This document shows, one piece after another, positions 43,392-51,415 of a stretch of DNA of 64,000 nucleotides. Numbering within the stretch: position 1 is the stretch's first letter; every line of letters begins with the position of its first letter. Under the pieces are notes generated by a model. The model was not told the DNA's origin, did no database searches, and saw only the letters and a program-made list of their open reading frames with translations. This stretch comes from Mycobacterium sp. 852013-51886_SCH5428379 (GTDB taxonomy: Bacteria > Actinomycetota > Actinomycetes > Mycobacteriales > Mycobacteriaceae), in assembly GCF_001665575.1 (NCBI RefSeq), contig NZ_LZSU01000051.1:1-64000 (forward strand). The letters run 5' to 3'. Position numbers and translations under genes: made by a program.

Positions 43392-43919
43392 TCAGTGGGG
43401 ATCGGGTTCGACGCCGAAAGTGTTGATGGCCATGGCCAGTGCGCCATAGCAGCCGATGGTGAAGATGAGATCCATGAGCTGGTGCTCGTCGAGGTGCATG
43501 CTGAGGGCCGACCAGGTGTGGTCGGAGACGTTGTCCGACCCGCGTAGTTCGTCGACGGCGGTGAGCACCGCTCGGTCCAGCTCGTCGACCGCCTCGCCGC
43601 GGGCGGCGCCCTCGATCGATTCGTCGGTGAGCCCGACCTCGCGGCCCATGATGACGTGGTGCTGCCACTCGTATGTGCAGCCGCTCAGGTGGGCGACGCG
43701 AAGCACGGCGAGTTCACGCAGCCGTGCCGGCAGCGTGGATCCGTACAGCAATTGGAAGTTGAAGCGCAGAAACCCCCTCGCGAGCTTCGGGTGACGCAGG
43801 AGCGTCGCGACGAGATTCCCGGTCGTCTCGGGGCTGCGGCGTTCAGCGGGCATCAGCCCGGACAGGGCCTTGTCGACGTCGTCGCCCCACTGATCGGCCG
43901 GGAGGGGGGCCAAGCGCAC
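43392..43919 (-). CDS. Carboxymuconolactone decarboxylase/AhpD-like family protein
   Basis: A 175-residue helical protein of the CMD family: LRELAVLRVAHLSGCTYEWQHH followed by MGREVGLTDESI. A single Cys with Trp and two His replaces the CxxC of AhpD peroxidases, so it is closer to the decarboxylase branch. GTG at 43919 is preferred because AAGGAG sits 6 bases upstream; a GTG eight codons earlier (43943) has a poor site. It opens the minus-strand operon with the Rieske oxygenase, and a GAGAAT-type operator lies about 45 bases upstream. Confidence 0.82.
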   Translation of the reverse strand: MRLAPLPADQWGDDVDKALSGLMPAERRSPETTGNLVATLLRHPKLARGFLRFNFQLLYGSTLPARLRELAVLRVAHLSGCTYEWQHHVIMGREVGLTDESIEGAARGEAVDELDRAVLTAVDELRGSDNVSDHTWSALSMHLDEHQLMDLIFTIGCYGALAMAINTFGVEPDPH

Positions 43920-43962
43920 GGCATCTCCTTCCGGTGTCTTCACTCAAGTGACTCTCAGCAGT

Positions 43963-43977
43963 GAGAATCAGGTTCTC
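43963..43977. promoter_or_regulatory. Operator-like palindrome GAGAAT-CAG-GTTCTC
   Basis: It matches GAGAAT-N3-ATTCTC at 11 of 12 positions, and the flanking T...A extends the symmetry. It lies 20-45 bases upstream of the alternative starts of the first gene of the seven-gene minus-strand operon, and also upstream of the divergent amidohydrolase gene. Expected to be bound by the same regulator as the sites at 2181 and 34568. Confidence 0.62.
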
Positions 43978-44110
43978 ATTTCTGACTAACAGGTTTCCAC
44001 ACGACCGCGCCGAAGGTCAATAGACGCGCGGACGCTCTCGCCGCGCCCGCGTCCTCGACGGCCGAAAACGCAGGCAGATTTGGTCTGCGTCGTTGATTCT
44101 CCATGACGGA

Positions 44111-44125
44111 GAAGATAGTTTTCTC
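44111..44125. promoter_or_regulatory. Weak operator-like site ahead of the amidohydrolase gene
   Basis: GAAGAT-AGT-TTTCTC matches the shared palindrome at 9 of 12 positions. A slightly different reading, GAGAA-N7-TTCTC, is a perfect short inverted repeat (44109-44125). A GAGAAC half-site follows at 44131. It lies about 55 bases upstream of the plus-strand amidohydrolase start. Together with the site at 43963 this divergent region has two candidate sites. Confidence 0.4.
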
Positions 44126-44179
44126 ATCAGGAGAACAGTCGGGATCGCGCAAGGCCGAGTACCGCTCGAAAGGAATGCC

Positions 44180-45478
44180 GTGAAGCACGAAGACATGATC
44201 TTGATCAGCGTGGACGATCACATCATCGAGCCGCCCGGGATGTTCAAGAATCATCTGCCGGAGAAGTACCGGGACGACGCGCCTCGGCTCGTGCACAACG
44301 CGGACGGGTCCGACACCTGGCAGTTCCGCGACACCGTGATCCCGAACGTGGCGCTCAACGCCGTCGCAGGCCGGCCCAAGGAGGAGTACGGGCTGGAGCC
44401 CCAGGGCCTCGACGAGATCCGCAAGGGCTGCTACGACCCCGACGAGCGCGTCAAGGACATGAACGCCGGCGGGGTGCTCGCCACCATGAACTTTCCGTCG
44501 TTCCCGGGTTTCGCCGCCCGCCTGTTCGCGACCGAGGACCCCGAGTTCTCCCTGGCGCTGGTCCAGGCCTACAACGACTGGCACATCGACGAATGGTGCG
44601 GCAGCAATCCGGGGCGCTTCATCCCGATGGCCATCCCCGCGATCTGGGATCCGGAGTTGTGCGCCCAGGAGGTGCGGCGCGTCTCGAAGAAGGGTGTGCA
44701 CTCGCTGACCTTCACCGAGAACCCCTCGACGCTGGGCTACCCGTCGTTCCACGATCTGGAGCACTGGCGTCCGCTGTGGGAGGCGCTGGTCGAGACCGAG
44801 ACGATCATGAACGTGCACATCGGATCGTCGGGCAAGCTGGCCATCACCGCCCCCGACGCACCGATGGACGTGATGATCACGCTGCAGCCGATGAACATCG
44901 TGCAGGCGGCTGCCGATCTGCTCTGGTCGGCTCCCATCAAGGAGTTCCCGACGCTGAAGATCGCGTTGAGCGAAGGTGGCACCGGGTGGATTCCGTACTT
45001 CCTCGACCGGGTGGACCGCACCTACGAGATGCATTCGACGTGGACCCACCAGAACTTCGGTGACAAGTTGCCGTCGGAGGTGTTCCGCGATCACTTCCTG
45101 ACCTGCTTCATCTCTGACCCGGTCGGGGTGAAGAACCGGCACATGATCGGAATCGACAACATCTGCTGGGAGATGGACTACCCGCACTCGGACTCGATGT
45201 GGCCGGGTGCGCCCGAGGAGTTGATGGCCGTCTTCGACACCTACGAGGTGCCCGACGACGAGATCAACAAGATCACCCACGAGAATGCGATGCGCTGGTA
45301 CCAGTTCGAGCCGTTCCAGCACGTCCCCAAGGAGCAGGCCACTGTCGGAGCGCTGCGCAAGGCCGCCGAGGGGCATGATGTGTCCATCCGGGCACTGAGC
45401 GCGCACAAGGACCGGTCCGGTTCGAGCTTCGCTGATTTCCAGGCCAACGCCAAGGCGGTCAGCGGCGCGCGCGACTGA
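44180..45478 (+). CDS. Amidohydrolase family 2 protein (PF04909)
   Basis: A 432-residue TIM-barrel metal-dependent hydrolase/decarboxylase. It begins with ISVDDHIIEPP (DxH metal pair) and has MNFPSFPGFAAR, a mid-barrel NVHIGSSG, LSEGGTGWIPYFLDRVD and the C-terminal MDYPHSDSMWPG with the last Asp. GTG start with AAAGGA 6 bases upstream. It heads a plus-strand beta-oxidation-like group and is followed by two hairpins. It is a distant paralogue of the protein encoded at 18460-19629. Probably decarboxylates or hydrolyses an intermediate of the regulon's substrate. Confidence 0.85.
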   Translation: MKHEDMILISVDDHIIEPPGMFKNHLPEKYRDDAPRLVHNADGSDTWQFRDTVIPNVALNAVAGRPKEEYGLEPQGLDEIRKGCYDPDERVKDMNAGGVLATMNFPSFPGFAARLFATEDPEFSLALVQAYNDWHIDEWCGSNPGRFIPMAIPAIWDPELCAQEVRRVSKKGVHSLTFTENPSTLGYPSFHDLEHWRPLWEALVETETIMNVHIGSSGKLAITAPDAPMDVMITLQPMNIVQAAADLLWSAPIKEFPTLKIALSEGGTGWIPYFLDRVDRTYEMHSTWTHQNFGDKLPSEVFRDHFLTCFISDPVGVKNRHMIGIDNICWEMDYPHSDSMWPGAPEELMAVFDTYEVPDDEINKITHENAMRWYQFEPFQHVPKEQATVGALRKAAEGHDVSIRALSAHKDRSGSSFADFQANAKAVSGARD

Positions 45479-45493
45479 CGCGCGCGGATGAGG

Positions 45494-45529
45494 TCACCGG
45501 TGCGGCGGGAGATCCGATCGCACCGGTGA
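45494..45529. terminator. Strong hairpin TCACCGGTGCG-N14-CGCACCGGTGA
   Basis: A perfect 11-bp inverted repeat with a 14-base loop, 15 bases after the amidohydrolase stop. There is no T-run, but stem-only terminators are common in mycobacteria. It may mark a transcript end or lower expression of the downstream dehydrogenase genes. A regulatory RNA structure or processing site is also possible. Confidence 0.55.
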
Positions 45530-45531
45530 TC

Positions 45532-45546
45532 TGCTGTGCGACAGCA
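45532..45546. promoter_or_regulatory. Second hairpin or operator TGCTGT-GCG-ACAGCA
   Basis: A perfect 6-3-6 inverted repeat immediately after the long hairpin and 26 bases before the acyl-CoA dehydrogenase start. It could be the operator of a separate promoter for the dehydrogenase-CoA-transferase-thiolase group or part of one RNA structure with the preceding stem. Confidence 0.4.
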
Positions 45547-45572
45547 CATTTGCTAAGGAAGAGGAGACTGCA

Positions 45573-46751
45573 GTGTCGGGCGGAATGAGTTTCGAGCTGA
45601 CCGAGGATCAGCAGCTGATCTACAAGTCCGTCGGCGAACTCGCCGCGAAGTTCGACGACCACTACTGGATGGAGAAGGACCTGGGGCACGAGTTCCCCAG
45701 GGAGTTCTACGACGCCATCGCCGGCGGTGGCTGGCTGGGCATGACCATCCCCGAGGAGTACGGCGGCCACGGGCTCGGGATCACCGAGGCGACGCTGCTC
45801 GCCGAGGCGGTGGCGCGCTCGGGCGGCGGGATGAACGCCGCGAGCTCGATTCACATGTCGATCTTCGGCATGCATCCGGTTGTCAAACACGGCTCTGACG
45901 AGCTCAAGGCCCGGACGCTACCGCGTATCGCCACCGGGGATCTGCACGTGTGCTTCGGTGTCACCGAACCCGGTGCGGGACTGGACACCTCGCGTATCAC
46001 GACCTTCGCCAAGCGCGACGGCGACTCGTACGTCGTCAACGGTCGCAAGGTGTGGATCTCCAAGGCGCTGGAGTCCGAGAAGATCCTGCTGCTCACCCGC
46101 ACCACCCCGTACGACGAGGTGACAAAGAAGACCGACGGGATGACGCTGTTCCTGACCGACCTCGATCGCGCGCACGTCGACATCCGTCCCATCCCGAAGA
46201 TGGGTCGCAACGCCGTCAGCTCCAACGAGCTGTTCATCGACGATCTGCGCATCCCGGCGGAGGACCGGGTCGGCGAGGAGGGTAAAGGATTCTTCTACAT
46301 CCTCGACGGCCTCAACCCCGAGCGCATGCTGATCGCCGCGGAGGCGCTCGGCATCGGTCGCGTCGCGCTCGACCGGGCGGTCAAGTACGGCAACGACCGG
46401 CAGGTGTTCAACCGGCCGATCGGTATGAACCAGGGCATCCAGTTCCCGCTCGCGGACTCGCTGGCCCGGTTGGACGCCGCGGAACTGGTGCTGCGCAAGG
46501 CGACCTGGCTCTACGACAACGGCATGTCCTGTGGCCGCGAGGCCAACATGGCCAAATACCTCTGCGCCGACGCGGGATTCGACGCGGCGGACCGCGCGCT
46601 GCAGACCCACGGCGGGATGGGTTACTCGGAGGAGTACAACATCTCGCGCTTCTTCCGTGAGTCGCGGCTGATGAAGATCGCACCGATCAGCCAGGAGATG
46701 ATCCTGAACTTTCTCGGTTCCAACGTTCTCGGCCTGCCGAAGAGTTACTAG
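45573..46751 (+). CDS. Acyl-CoA dehydrogenase family protein
   Basis: A 392-residue acyl-CoA dehydrogenase: CFGVTEPGAGLDTSR, VVNGRKVWISKALE, GKGFFYILDGLNPERM and a C-terminal HGGMGYSEEYNISRFFRESRLMKI. The C-terminal end (APISQEMILNFLG) departs from the medium-chain YEGTSEIQ pattern. It is like citronellyl-CoA or 2-methylacyl-CoA dehydrogenases in layout, though that is only a resemblance. GTG start with GGAAGAGGAG upstream; an ATG four codons later is possible. The CoA-transferase gene follows after 2 bases. Confidence 0.87.
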   Translation: MSGGMSFELTEDQQLIYKSVGELAAKFDDHYWMEKDLGHEFPREFYDAIAGGGWLGMTIPEEYGGHGLGITEATLLAEAVARSGGGMNAASSIHMSIFGMHPVVKHGSDELKARTLPRIATGDLHVCFGVTEPGAGLDTSRITTFAKRDGDSYVVNGRKVWISKALESEKILLLTRTTPYDEVTKKTDGMTLFLTDLDRAHVDIRPIPKMGRNAVSSNELFIDDLRIPAEDRVGEEGKGFFYILDGLNPERMLIAAEALGIGRVALDRAVKYGNDRQVFNRPIGMNQGIQFPLADSLARLDAAELVLRKATWLYDNGMSCGREANMAKYLCADAGFDAADRALQTHGGMGYSEEYNISRFFRESRLMKIAPISQEMILNFLGSNVLGLPKSY

Positions 46752-46753
46752 AG

Positions 46754-47962
46754 ATGAGCACAGCTCCGCTTGCCGGTATCACGGTGATCGCCCTCGAGCA
46801 GGCGGTGTCGGCGCCGATGTGTACCCGGGTGCTCGCCGACTTCGGTGCGCGGGTCATCAAGGTGGAGAACCCGAACGGCGGGGACTTCGCCCGCCACTAC
46901 GACGACGTCGTCCACGGTCAGGCTGCGCACTTCGTGTGGGCCAACCGGAACAAGGAGTCGGTGAGCCTGGATCTGAAGTCGGCGGCCGGTATCGAGGTGC
47001 TGCACCGGTTGCTCGACAGCGCCGACGTCCTGGTGTCCAATCTCGCGCCTGGCGCCACCGCGCGCATCGGGGTCTCGCCGGCGGATCTGAAAACCCGTCA
47101 CCCGCAGGTGATCCCGGTCGAGATCGACGGCTACGGCGCGGGCGGGCCGATCTCGCACAAGCGGGCCTACGACCTGCTGATCCAGGCCGAGTCCGGGGCG
47201 TGCGCGGTGACCGGGCACCCGGGGATGCCCGCCAAACCCGGTCCGCCGGTGGCCGATATCTCCACCGGCCTCTACGCCGCGCTGTCGATCATGAGCCTGC
47301 TCTACGCCCGCGACGCCGGGGGCGCCCAGGGCGCTGCACCGGCGGTGGCGGTCAGTCTGTTCGACACGATGACCGACATCATGGGCTACCAGCTGGCCTA
47401 CACCCAGCATTCGGGCATCGACCAGCAACCGCTCGGGATGAGCTCACCGGCGGTGGCACCCTACGGCGCTTTCGCGACCCGCGACGGCCAGACGGTCGTC
47501 CTGGGCACGACCAACGACCGGGAGTGGCAGCGGCTGGCACGCGACATCATCGACCGTCCGGATCTCGCGGACGATCCGGCGTTCGCGGGGAACGCCGACC
47601 GGGTGGCTCGGCGCGACGTGCTGAACGAGGCCATCGGATCGTGGTGTGCGCAGCACGATCTCGCGCACATCCAGAAGACGGCCGATGACGCGGGTATCGG
47701 GAACTCCCGCTACAACGTGCCCAGCGAGGTCATCGGTCATCCGCAGCTCAGTGCCCGGGACCGCTGGCGGCCGGTGCAGACGCCGAACGGTGAGATCTCC
47801 GCACTGCTGCCGCCGCCGGTGATCGAGGGATACGAACAGCCCATGGGGGCGGTGCCCGGACTCGGGCAGCACACCGACGCGATACTGCGTGGGTTGGGGC
47901 TGTCGGGCGAGGAGATCGATGCGCTGCGTGAGCAGGGCGCGATCGGCCCGGCGCACGAGTGA
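46754..47962 (+). CDS. CaiB/BaiF family CoA-transferase
   Basis: A 402-residue single-unit class III CoA-transferase: LEQAVSAPMCTRVLADFGAR at the N-terminus, VWANRNKESVSLDL, the catalytic Asp in GPPVADISTG, and GELYAAL-like helices after it. Activates a carboxylic acid using a CoA donor. The ATG lies 2 bases after the dehydrogenase stop, so the two genes are translationally linked. The product could be the substrate of the dehydrogenase and thiolase encoded on either side. Confidence 0.88.
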   Translation: MSTAPLAGITVIALEQAVSAPMCTRVLADFGARVIKVENPNGGDFARHYDDVVHGQAAHFVWANRNKESVSLDLKSAAGIEVLHRLLDSADVLVSNLAPGATARIGVSPADLKTRHPQVIPVEIDGYGAGGPISHKRAYDLLIQAESGACAVTGHPGMPAKPGPPVADISTGLYAALSIMSLLYARDAGGAQGAAPAVAVSLFDTMTDIMGYQLAYTQHSGIDQQPLGMSSPAVAPYGAFATRDGQTVVLGTTNDREWQRLARDIIDRPDLADDPAFAGNADRVARRDVLNEAIGSWCAQHDLAHIQKTADDAGIGNSRYNVPSEVIGHPQLSARDRWRPVQTPNGEISALLPPPVIEGYEQPMGAVPGLGQHTDAILRGLGLSGEEIDALREQGAIGPAHE

Positions 47963-47981
47963 TACGAGAGCAGGAGAACAC

Positions 47982-49130
47982 ATGCGCGAGACCGTGATCG
48001 TCGAGGCCGTCCGGACACCCGTCGGCAAACGCAACGGCGGCCTGTCGGACATGCACGCCGCGGATCTGTCGGCCCTCGTGCTCAACGAGCTGGCGACGCG
48101 GGCCGGTATCGATCCCGACATCGTCGACGACGTCGTCTGGGGGTGCGTCTCCCAGGTGGGCGACCAGTCCAGCAACATCGGCCGCTACGCGGTGCTGGCC
48201 GCGGGCTGGCCGGAACGGATTCCCGGGACGACGGTCAACCGTGCCTGCGGCTCGAGCCAGCAGGCACTCGACTTCGCCGTCCAGGCCGTGATGTCAGGGC
48301 AGCAGGACGTCGTGGTGGCCGGCGGTGTCGAGGTGATGAGCCGGGTGCCCCTCGGTGCGGCGCGCGCCACGGGCATGCCCTACGGCCCCAAGGTGCTCGA
48401 GCGCTACGACGGGTTCTCGTTCAACCAGGGCATCTCGGCCGAACGCATCGCCGAGAAGTGGGGCTTTTCACGGACCCGTCTGGACGAATACTCCGCACGC
48501 TCCCACGAACTCGCCGCCGCGGCGCAGGACGCGGGCGCGTTCGACGACCAGATCGTGGCCGTGACGCCCGGCGAGGGCGCCGCCGTCACCGCCGACGAGG
48601 GCATCCGCCGCGGCACCTCGGTCGAGAAACTCGCCGGCCTCAAACCGGCCTTCGCCGAGGACGGCGTGATCCATGCGGGCAACTCGTCGCAGATCTCCGA
48701 CGGTGCGGCAGCCCTGCTCGTGATGACCGCCGAGGAGGCCACGCGCCGGGGGCTGACGCCGATCGTCCGCTACACCGCGGGTGCGGTCACCGGCGCCGAT
48801 CCGGTGCTCATGCTGACCGGACCGATTCCGGCGACGGAGAAGGTGCTGAGCAAGGCCGGCGTGGGCGTCGACGAGGTGGGCGTGTTCGAGGTCAACGAGG
48901 CGTTCGCGCCGGTTCCCCTGGCATGGCTGGCCGAGACCGGCGCGGCCGAGGACCGGCTGAACCCGCTGGGCGGCGCGATCGCCCTCGGCCACCCGCTGGG
49001 GGCGTCGGGCGCCGTGCTCATGACCCGGATGATCCACCACATGCGCGACAACGGAATCCGCTACGGGTTGCAGACCATGTGCGAAGGCGGCGGCACCGCC
49101 AACGCCACGCTGGTCGAACTCGCCACCTGA
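47982..49130 (+). CDS. Thiolase (acetyl-CoA acyltransferase)
   Basis: A 382-residue thiolase that cleaves 3-ketoacyl-CoA. The nucleophilic Cys is in VNRACGSSQQA; the second and third sites are NEAFAPVPLAW (with His usually nearby), GGAIALGHPLGASGA (catalytic His) and CEGGGTANA (second Cys). All active-site residues for degradative thiolase are present. ATG with GCAGGAGAACAC upstream. It sits between a CoA-transferase and an acyl-CoA dehydrogenase, which supports a complete beta-oxidation step. Confidence 0.92.
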   Translation: MRETVIVEAVRTPVGKRNGGLSDMHAADLSALVLNELATRAGIDPDIVDDVVWGCVSQVGDQSSNIGRYAVLAAGWPERIPGTTVNRACGSSQQALDFAVQAVMSGQQDVVVAGGVEVMSRVPLGAARATGMPYGPKVLERYDGFSFNQGISAERIAEKWGFSRTRLDEYSARSHELAAAAQDAGAFDDQIVAVTPGEGAAVTADEGIRRGTSVEKLAGLKPAFAEDGVIHAGNSSQISDGAAALLVMTAEEATRRGLTPIVRYTAGAVTGADPVLMLTGPIPATEKVLSKAGVGVDEVGVFEVNEAFAPVPLAWLAETGAAEDRLNPLGGAIALGHPLGASGAVLMTRMIHHMRDNGIRYGLQTMCEGGGTANATLVELAT

Positions 49131-49176
49131 ACTCGCCCCCCAAGCCCGCCCCAAGATCTGCCGCCGAGGAGGCACT

Positions 49177-50325
49177 GTGCGTCGAGAGCTGTTCACCGAG
49201 GATCACGAGTCGTTCCGGGAGCTGGCGCGCGACTTCATCGAGAAGGAGGTCGTGCCGCAGTACCCGCTGTGGGAGAAGGCCGGCCGCATGCCGCGCGACG
49301 TCTTCAAGCAGATGGGCGCGCTGGGCATGCTCGGCATGTCGATCCCCGAGGAGTTCGGCGGCGCCGGCGTGGACGACTACCGCTACAACGTCGTGCTGCA
49401 GGAGGAGGCGGCCCGCGCGCTGGTCACCCTCTCGACGGTGCGCACCCAGCTCGAGGTGATCCTGCCGTACTTCCTGCACTACGCGAACGACGAGCAGCGG
49501 CAGCGCTGGTTCCCCGGGATGGCCGCAGGCACCCTGCTCACCGCGGTCGCGATGACCGAACCGGGTACGGGATCGGACCTGGCCGGGGTGCGGACCACCG
49601 CGGTGCGGGACGGGGACCACTACATCCTCAACGGCGCCAAGACCTTCATCACCGGCGGCATCCAGGCCGACCTCGTGATCGTGGTGGCGCGCACGTCGAC
49701 CGATCCGGACAACCGGCGCCGCGGGCTCACGCTGCTGGTCGTCGAGGACGGGATGCCCGGCTTCGAACGCGGCCGCGAACTGGAGAAGATGGGCTGCAAG
49801 GTGCAGGACACCGCTGAGCTGTCGTTCACCGACGTTCGCGTCCCGGTGGCCAATCAGCTGGGGGAGGAGGGTGAGGCATTCAGCTACCTCGGTCACAACC
49901 TGCCCCAGGAGCGGTTGACGGTGGCGGTGGGCTCGGTGGCCCAGGCCCGATCGGCGCTGCACGCCACGATCGACTACGTCAAGGACCGCAAGGCGTTCGG
50001 GACACCGGTCGCGTCGTTCCAGAACACGAAGTTCGAGCTGGCGGCGGTGTCGACCGAGATCGAGGCGGCCCAGGCGATGCTCGATCGCGCGGTGCTCGAC
50101 CATGTCGACGGGGTGCTGTCCCGGGAGGACGCCGCTCGCGTGAAGCTGTTCTGCACCGAGATGCAGGCCCGGGCCGTGGATCGCTGTCTGCAGCTCTTCG
50201 GCGGCTACGGCTACATGATGGAGTATCCGATCGCGCGGCTGTACAACGACGCCCGCGTCGCCCGCATCTACGCGGGGACCAGCGAGGTCATGAAGGTGAT
50301 CATCGCCAAATCGCTCGGCCTCTAG
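49177..50325 (+). CDS. Acyl-CoA dehydrogenase (long-chain/isovaleryl-like type)
   Basis: A 382-residue acyl-CoA dehydrogenase: AMTEPGTGSDLAGV, LNGAKTFITGGI and C-terminal FGGYGYMMEYPIARLYNDARV followed by RIYAGTSEVMKVIIAKSLGL. The YAGT ending is that of the long-chain/isovaleryl branch, in which the base Glu comes from an earlier helix, so it is expected to be active. GTG start with GAGGAGG upstream. Ends in a CTAG shared with the convergent secreted-peptide gene. Confidence 0.89.
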   Translation: MRRELFTEDHESFRELARDFIEKEVVPQYPLWEKAGRMPRDVFKQMGALGMLGMSIPEEFGGAGVDDYRYNVVLQEEAARALVTLSTVRTQLEVILPYFLHYANDEQRQRWFPGMAAGTLLTAVAMTEPGTGSDLAGVRTTAVRDGDHYILNGAKTFITGGIQADLVIVVARTSTDPDNRRRGLTLLVVEDGMPGFERGRELEKMGCKVQDTAELSFTDVRVPVANQLGEEGEAFSYLGHNLPQERLTVAVGSVAQARSALHATIDYVKDRKAFGTPVASFQNTKFELAAVSTEIEAAQAMLDRAVLDHVDGVLSREDAARVKLFCTEMQARAVDRCLQLFGGYGYMMEYPIARLYNDARVARIYAGTSEVMKVIIAKSLGL

Positions 50326-50570
50326 CGGTGGTTGACGTGCCCGGGGTTGATCTTCACGCCGTGGATGTGCCAATGCCCGGGCGGGCCGAAGATCTTGTTC
50401 AGGTGGCCGGGCGGCGGGAGCACTCCGGGACCGGGGCCGACGAACCCCGGGATCGGTGGCGGTGGCGGGAGCCATGGGTCGGCCTGCGCGGTCCCTACCC
50501 CGACGCCGAGGGCGGCGGCCCCGATCGCGCCGGCGACGATGGTGGTGGCGGCGATGCTGCTGGACTTCAC
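50322..50570 (-). CDS. Small secreted proline/glycine-rich protein
   Basis: An 82-residue protein with a clear N-terminal signal peptide (a hydrophobic TTIVAGAIGAAALGVGVG stretch ending in AQA, cleavage before DPW). The mature part is about 50 residues, rich in Pro, Gly and His (DPWLPPPPPIPG, GPPGHWHIHG). Small exported proteins starting with D-P-W after AQA are common in mycobacteria and have no assigned function. GTG with GAAGGA upstream. Divergent from the TetR gene; its promoter would share that operator region. Confidence 0.75.
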   Translation of the reverse strand: MKSSSIAATTIVAGAIGAAALGVGVGTAQADPWLPPPPPIPGFVGPGPGVLPPPGHLNKIFGPPGHWHIHGVKINPGHVNHR

Positions 50571-50734
50571 GGTCGCGTCCTTCCGTCCGGTCGTCTTGCG
50601 ACGTCTGGAACTTCTGTTGCGTCCCACCAATCTACGTCGGATCCGCGGGCCATGGTCAACGGCCGCGTGCCCTGACCTGCGGGTGTGATGACGATCTAAA
50701 CCTTTCACCGGTGAGACCCTTGTCACACCGCGCA

Positions 50735-50766
50735 AACCAACCTACTGTGTGTTCACTAGGTTGGTT
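50735..50766. promoter_or_regulatory. Perfect operator AACCAACCTA-N12-TAGGTTGGTT
   Basis: A perfect 10-bp inverted repeat with a 12-base spacer, 17 bases before the TetR start. This is the longest perfect operator-like repeat in the window and very probably the autoregulatory site of the TetR encoded immediately downstream. It could also control the divergent secreted-protein gene. An adjacent GTTCGAAC (50764-50771) extends the symmetric region. Confidence 0.75.
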
Positions 50767-50782
50767 CGAACAGGGGAGTTCC

Positions 50783-51415
50783 GTGTCTGTGGCACAAACG
50801 CAGCGGCCCTACGCCGCACTCTTCGCCAAGGGCGAAGACCGCAGACAGCGGATCCTGGGCGTCGCGGAGCGGTTGCTGGCGCGCAACGGCTGGCGAAACA
50901 CGTCCCTGGCGCAGATCGCGCGGGCCGCGGGCGTGACCCCGGCCGGTCTGCTGCACCACTTCGAATCCAAGGAACAGCTGCTCAACGCGGTCCTCGACGC
51001 CCGCGACACCGACGACGACACCCACGCCGACCGGTCGGGCGATCTGTTCGAGCAGATTGCCCGGGTGGCCGAACGCTTCCAGCGGGCCCCCGAACTCGTG
51101 GGCACCTTCACGGTGCTGCTCGTCGAGAACATCGCCGAGGACGCCCCGCTGCACGACCGGCTGCTCATGCGCCAGCGGGCAGCCGTGGAGATCGTCACCG
51201 AGATCATCCGGCGCGGTCAGCTCGCCGGCCGGTACCGCGAGGACCTCGATGCTGCTCTCAAAGCCATGGAGATCCTCGCCTTCGTCAACGGAATGGAGAC
51301 CTCATGGTTGCTCGACCCTTCGATCCCCCTGGCCGAAGTGTTCCAGCAGTACGCGGAGTCTCTGGCCCGAGATTTCGCCCTGACCACGACACCGCCCCAA
51401 GCGTCCGCTCGATGA
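50783..51415 (+). CDS. TetR family transcriptional regulator
   Basis: A 210-residue TetR regulator. The helix-turn-helix spans about residues 18-65 (RRQRILGVAERLLARNGWRN, LAQIARAAGVTPAGLLHHFESKEQ). GTG start with GGGGAG upstream. The next gene overlaps by 4 nt, so it is probably co-transcribed and functionally linked to the unknown protein. The perfect inverted repeat just upstream suggests autorepression. Confidence 0.86.
   Translation: MSVAQTQRPYAALFAKGEDRRQRILGVAERLLARNGWRNTSLAQIARAAGVTPAGLLHHFESKEQLLNAVLDARDTDDDTHADRSGDLFEQIARVAERFQRAPELVGTFTVLLVENIAEDAPLHDRLLMRQRAAVEIVTEIIRRGQLAGRYREDLDAALKAMEILAFVNGMETSWLLDPSIPLAEVFQQYAESLARDFALTTTPPQASAR

Noticed and set aside
49018..50475. A 485-codon antisense frame opposite an acyl-CoA dehydrogenase
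   Set aside because: Low-complexity, Arg/His-rich translation; no motif; sense gene is clear.
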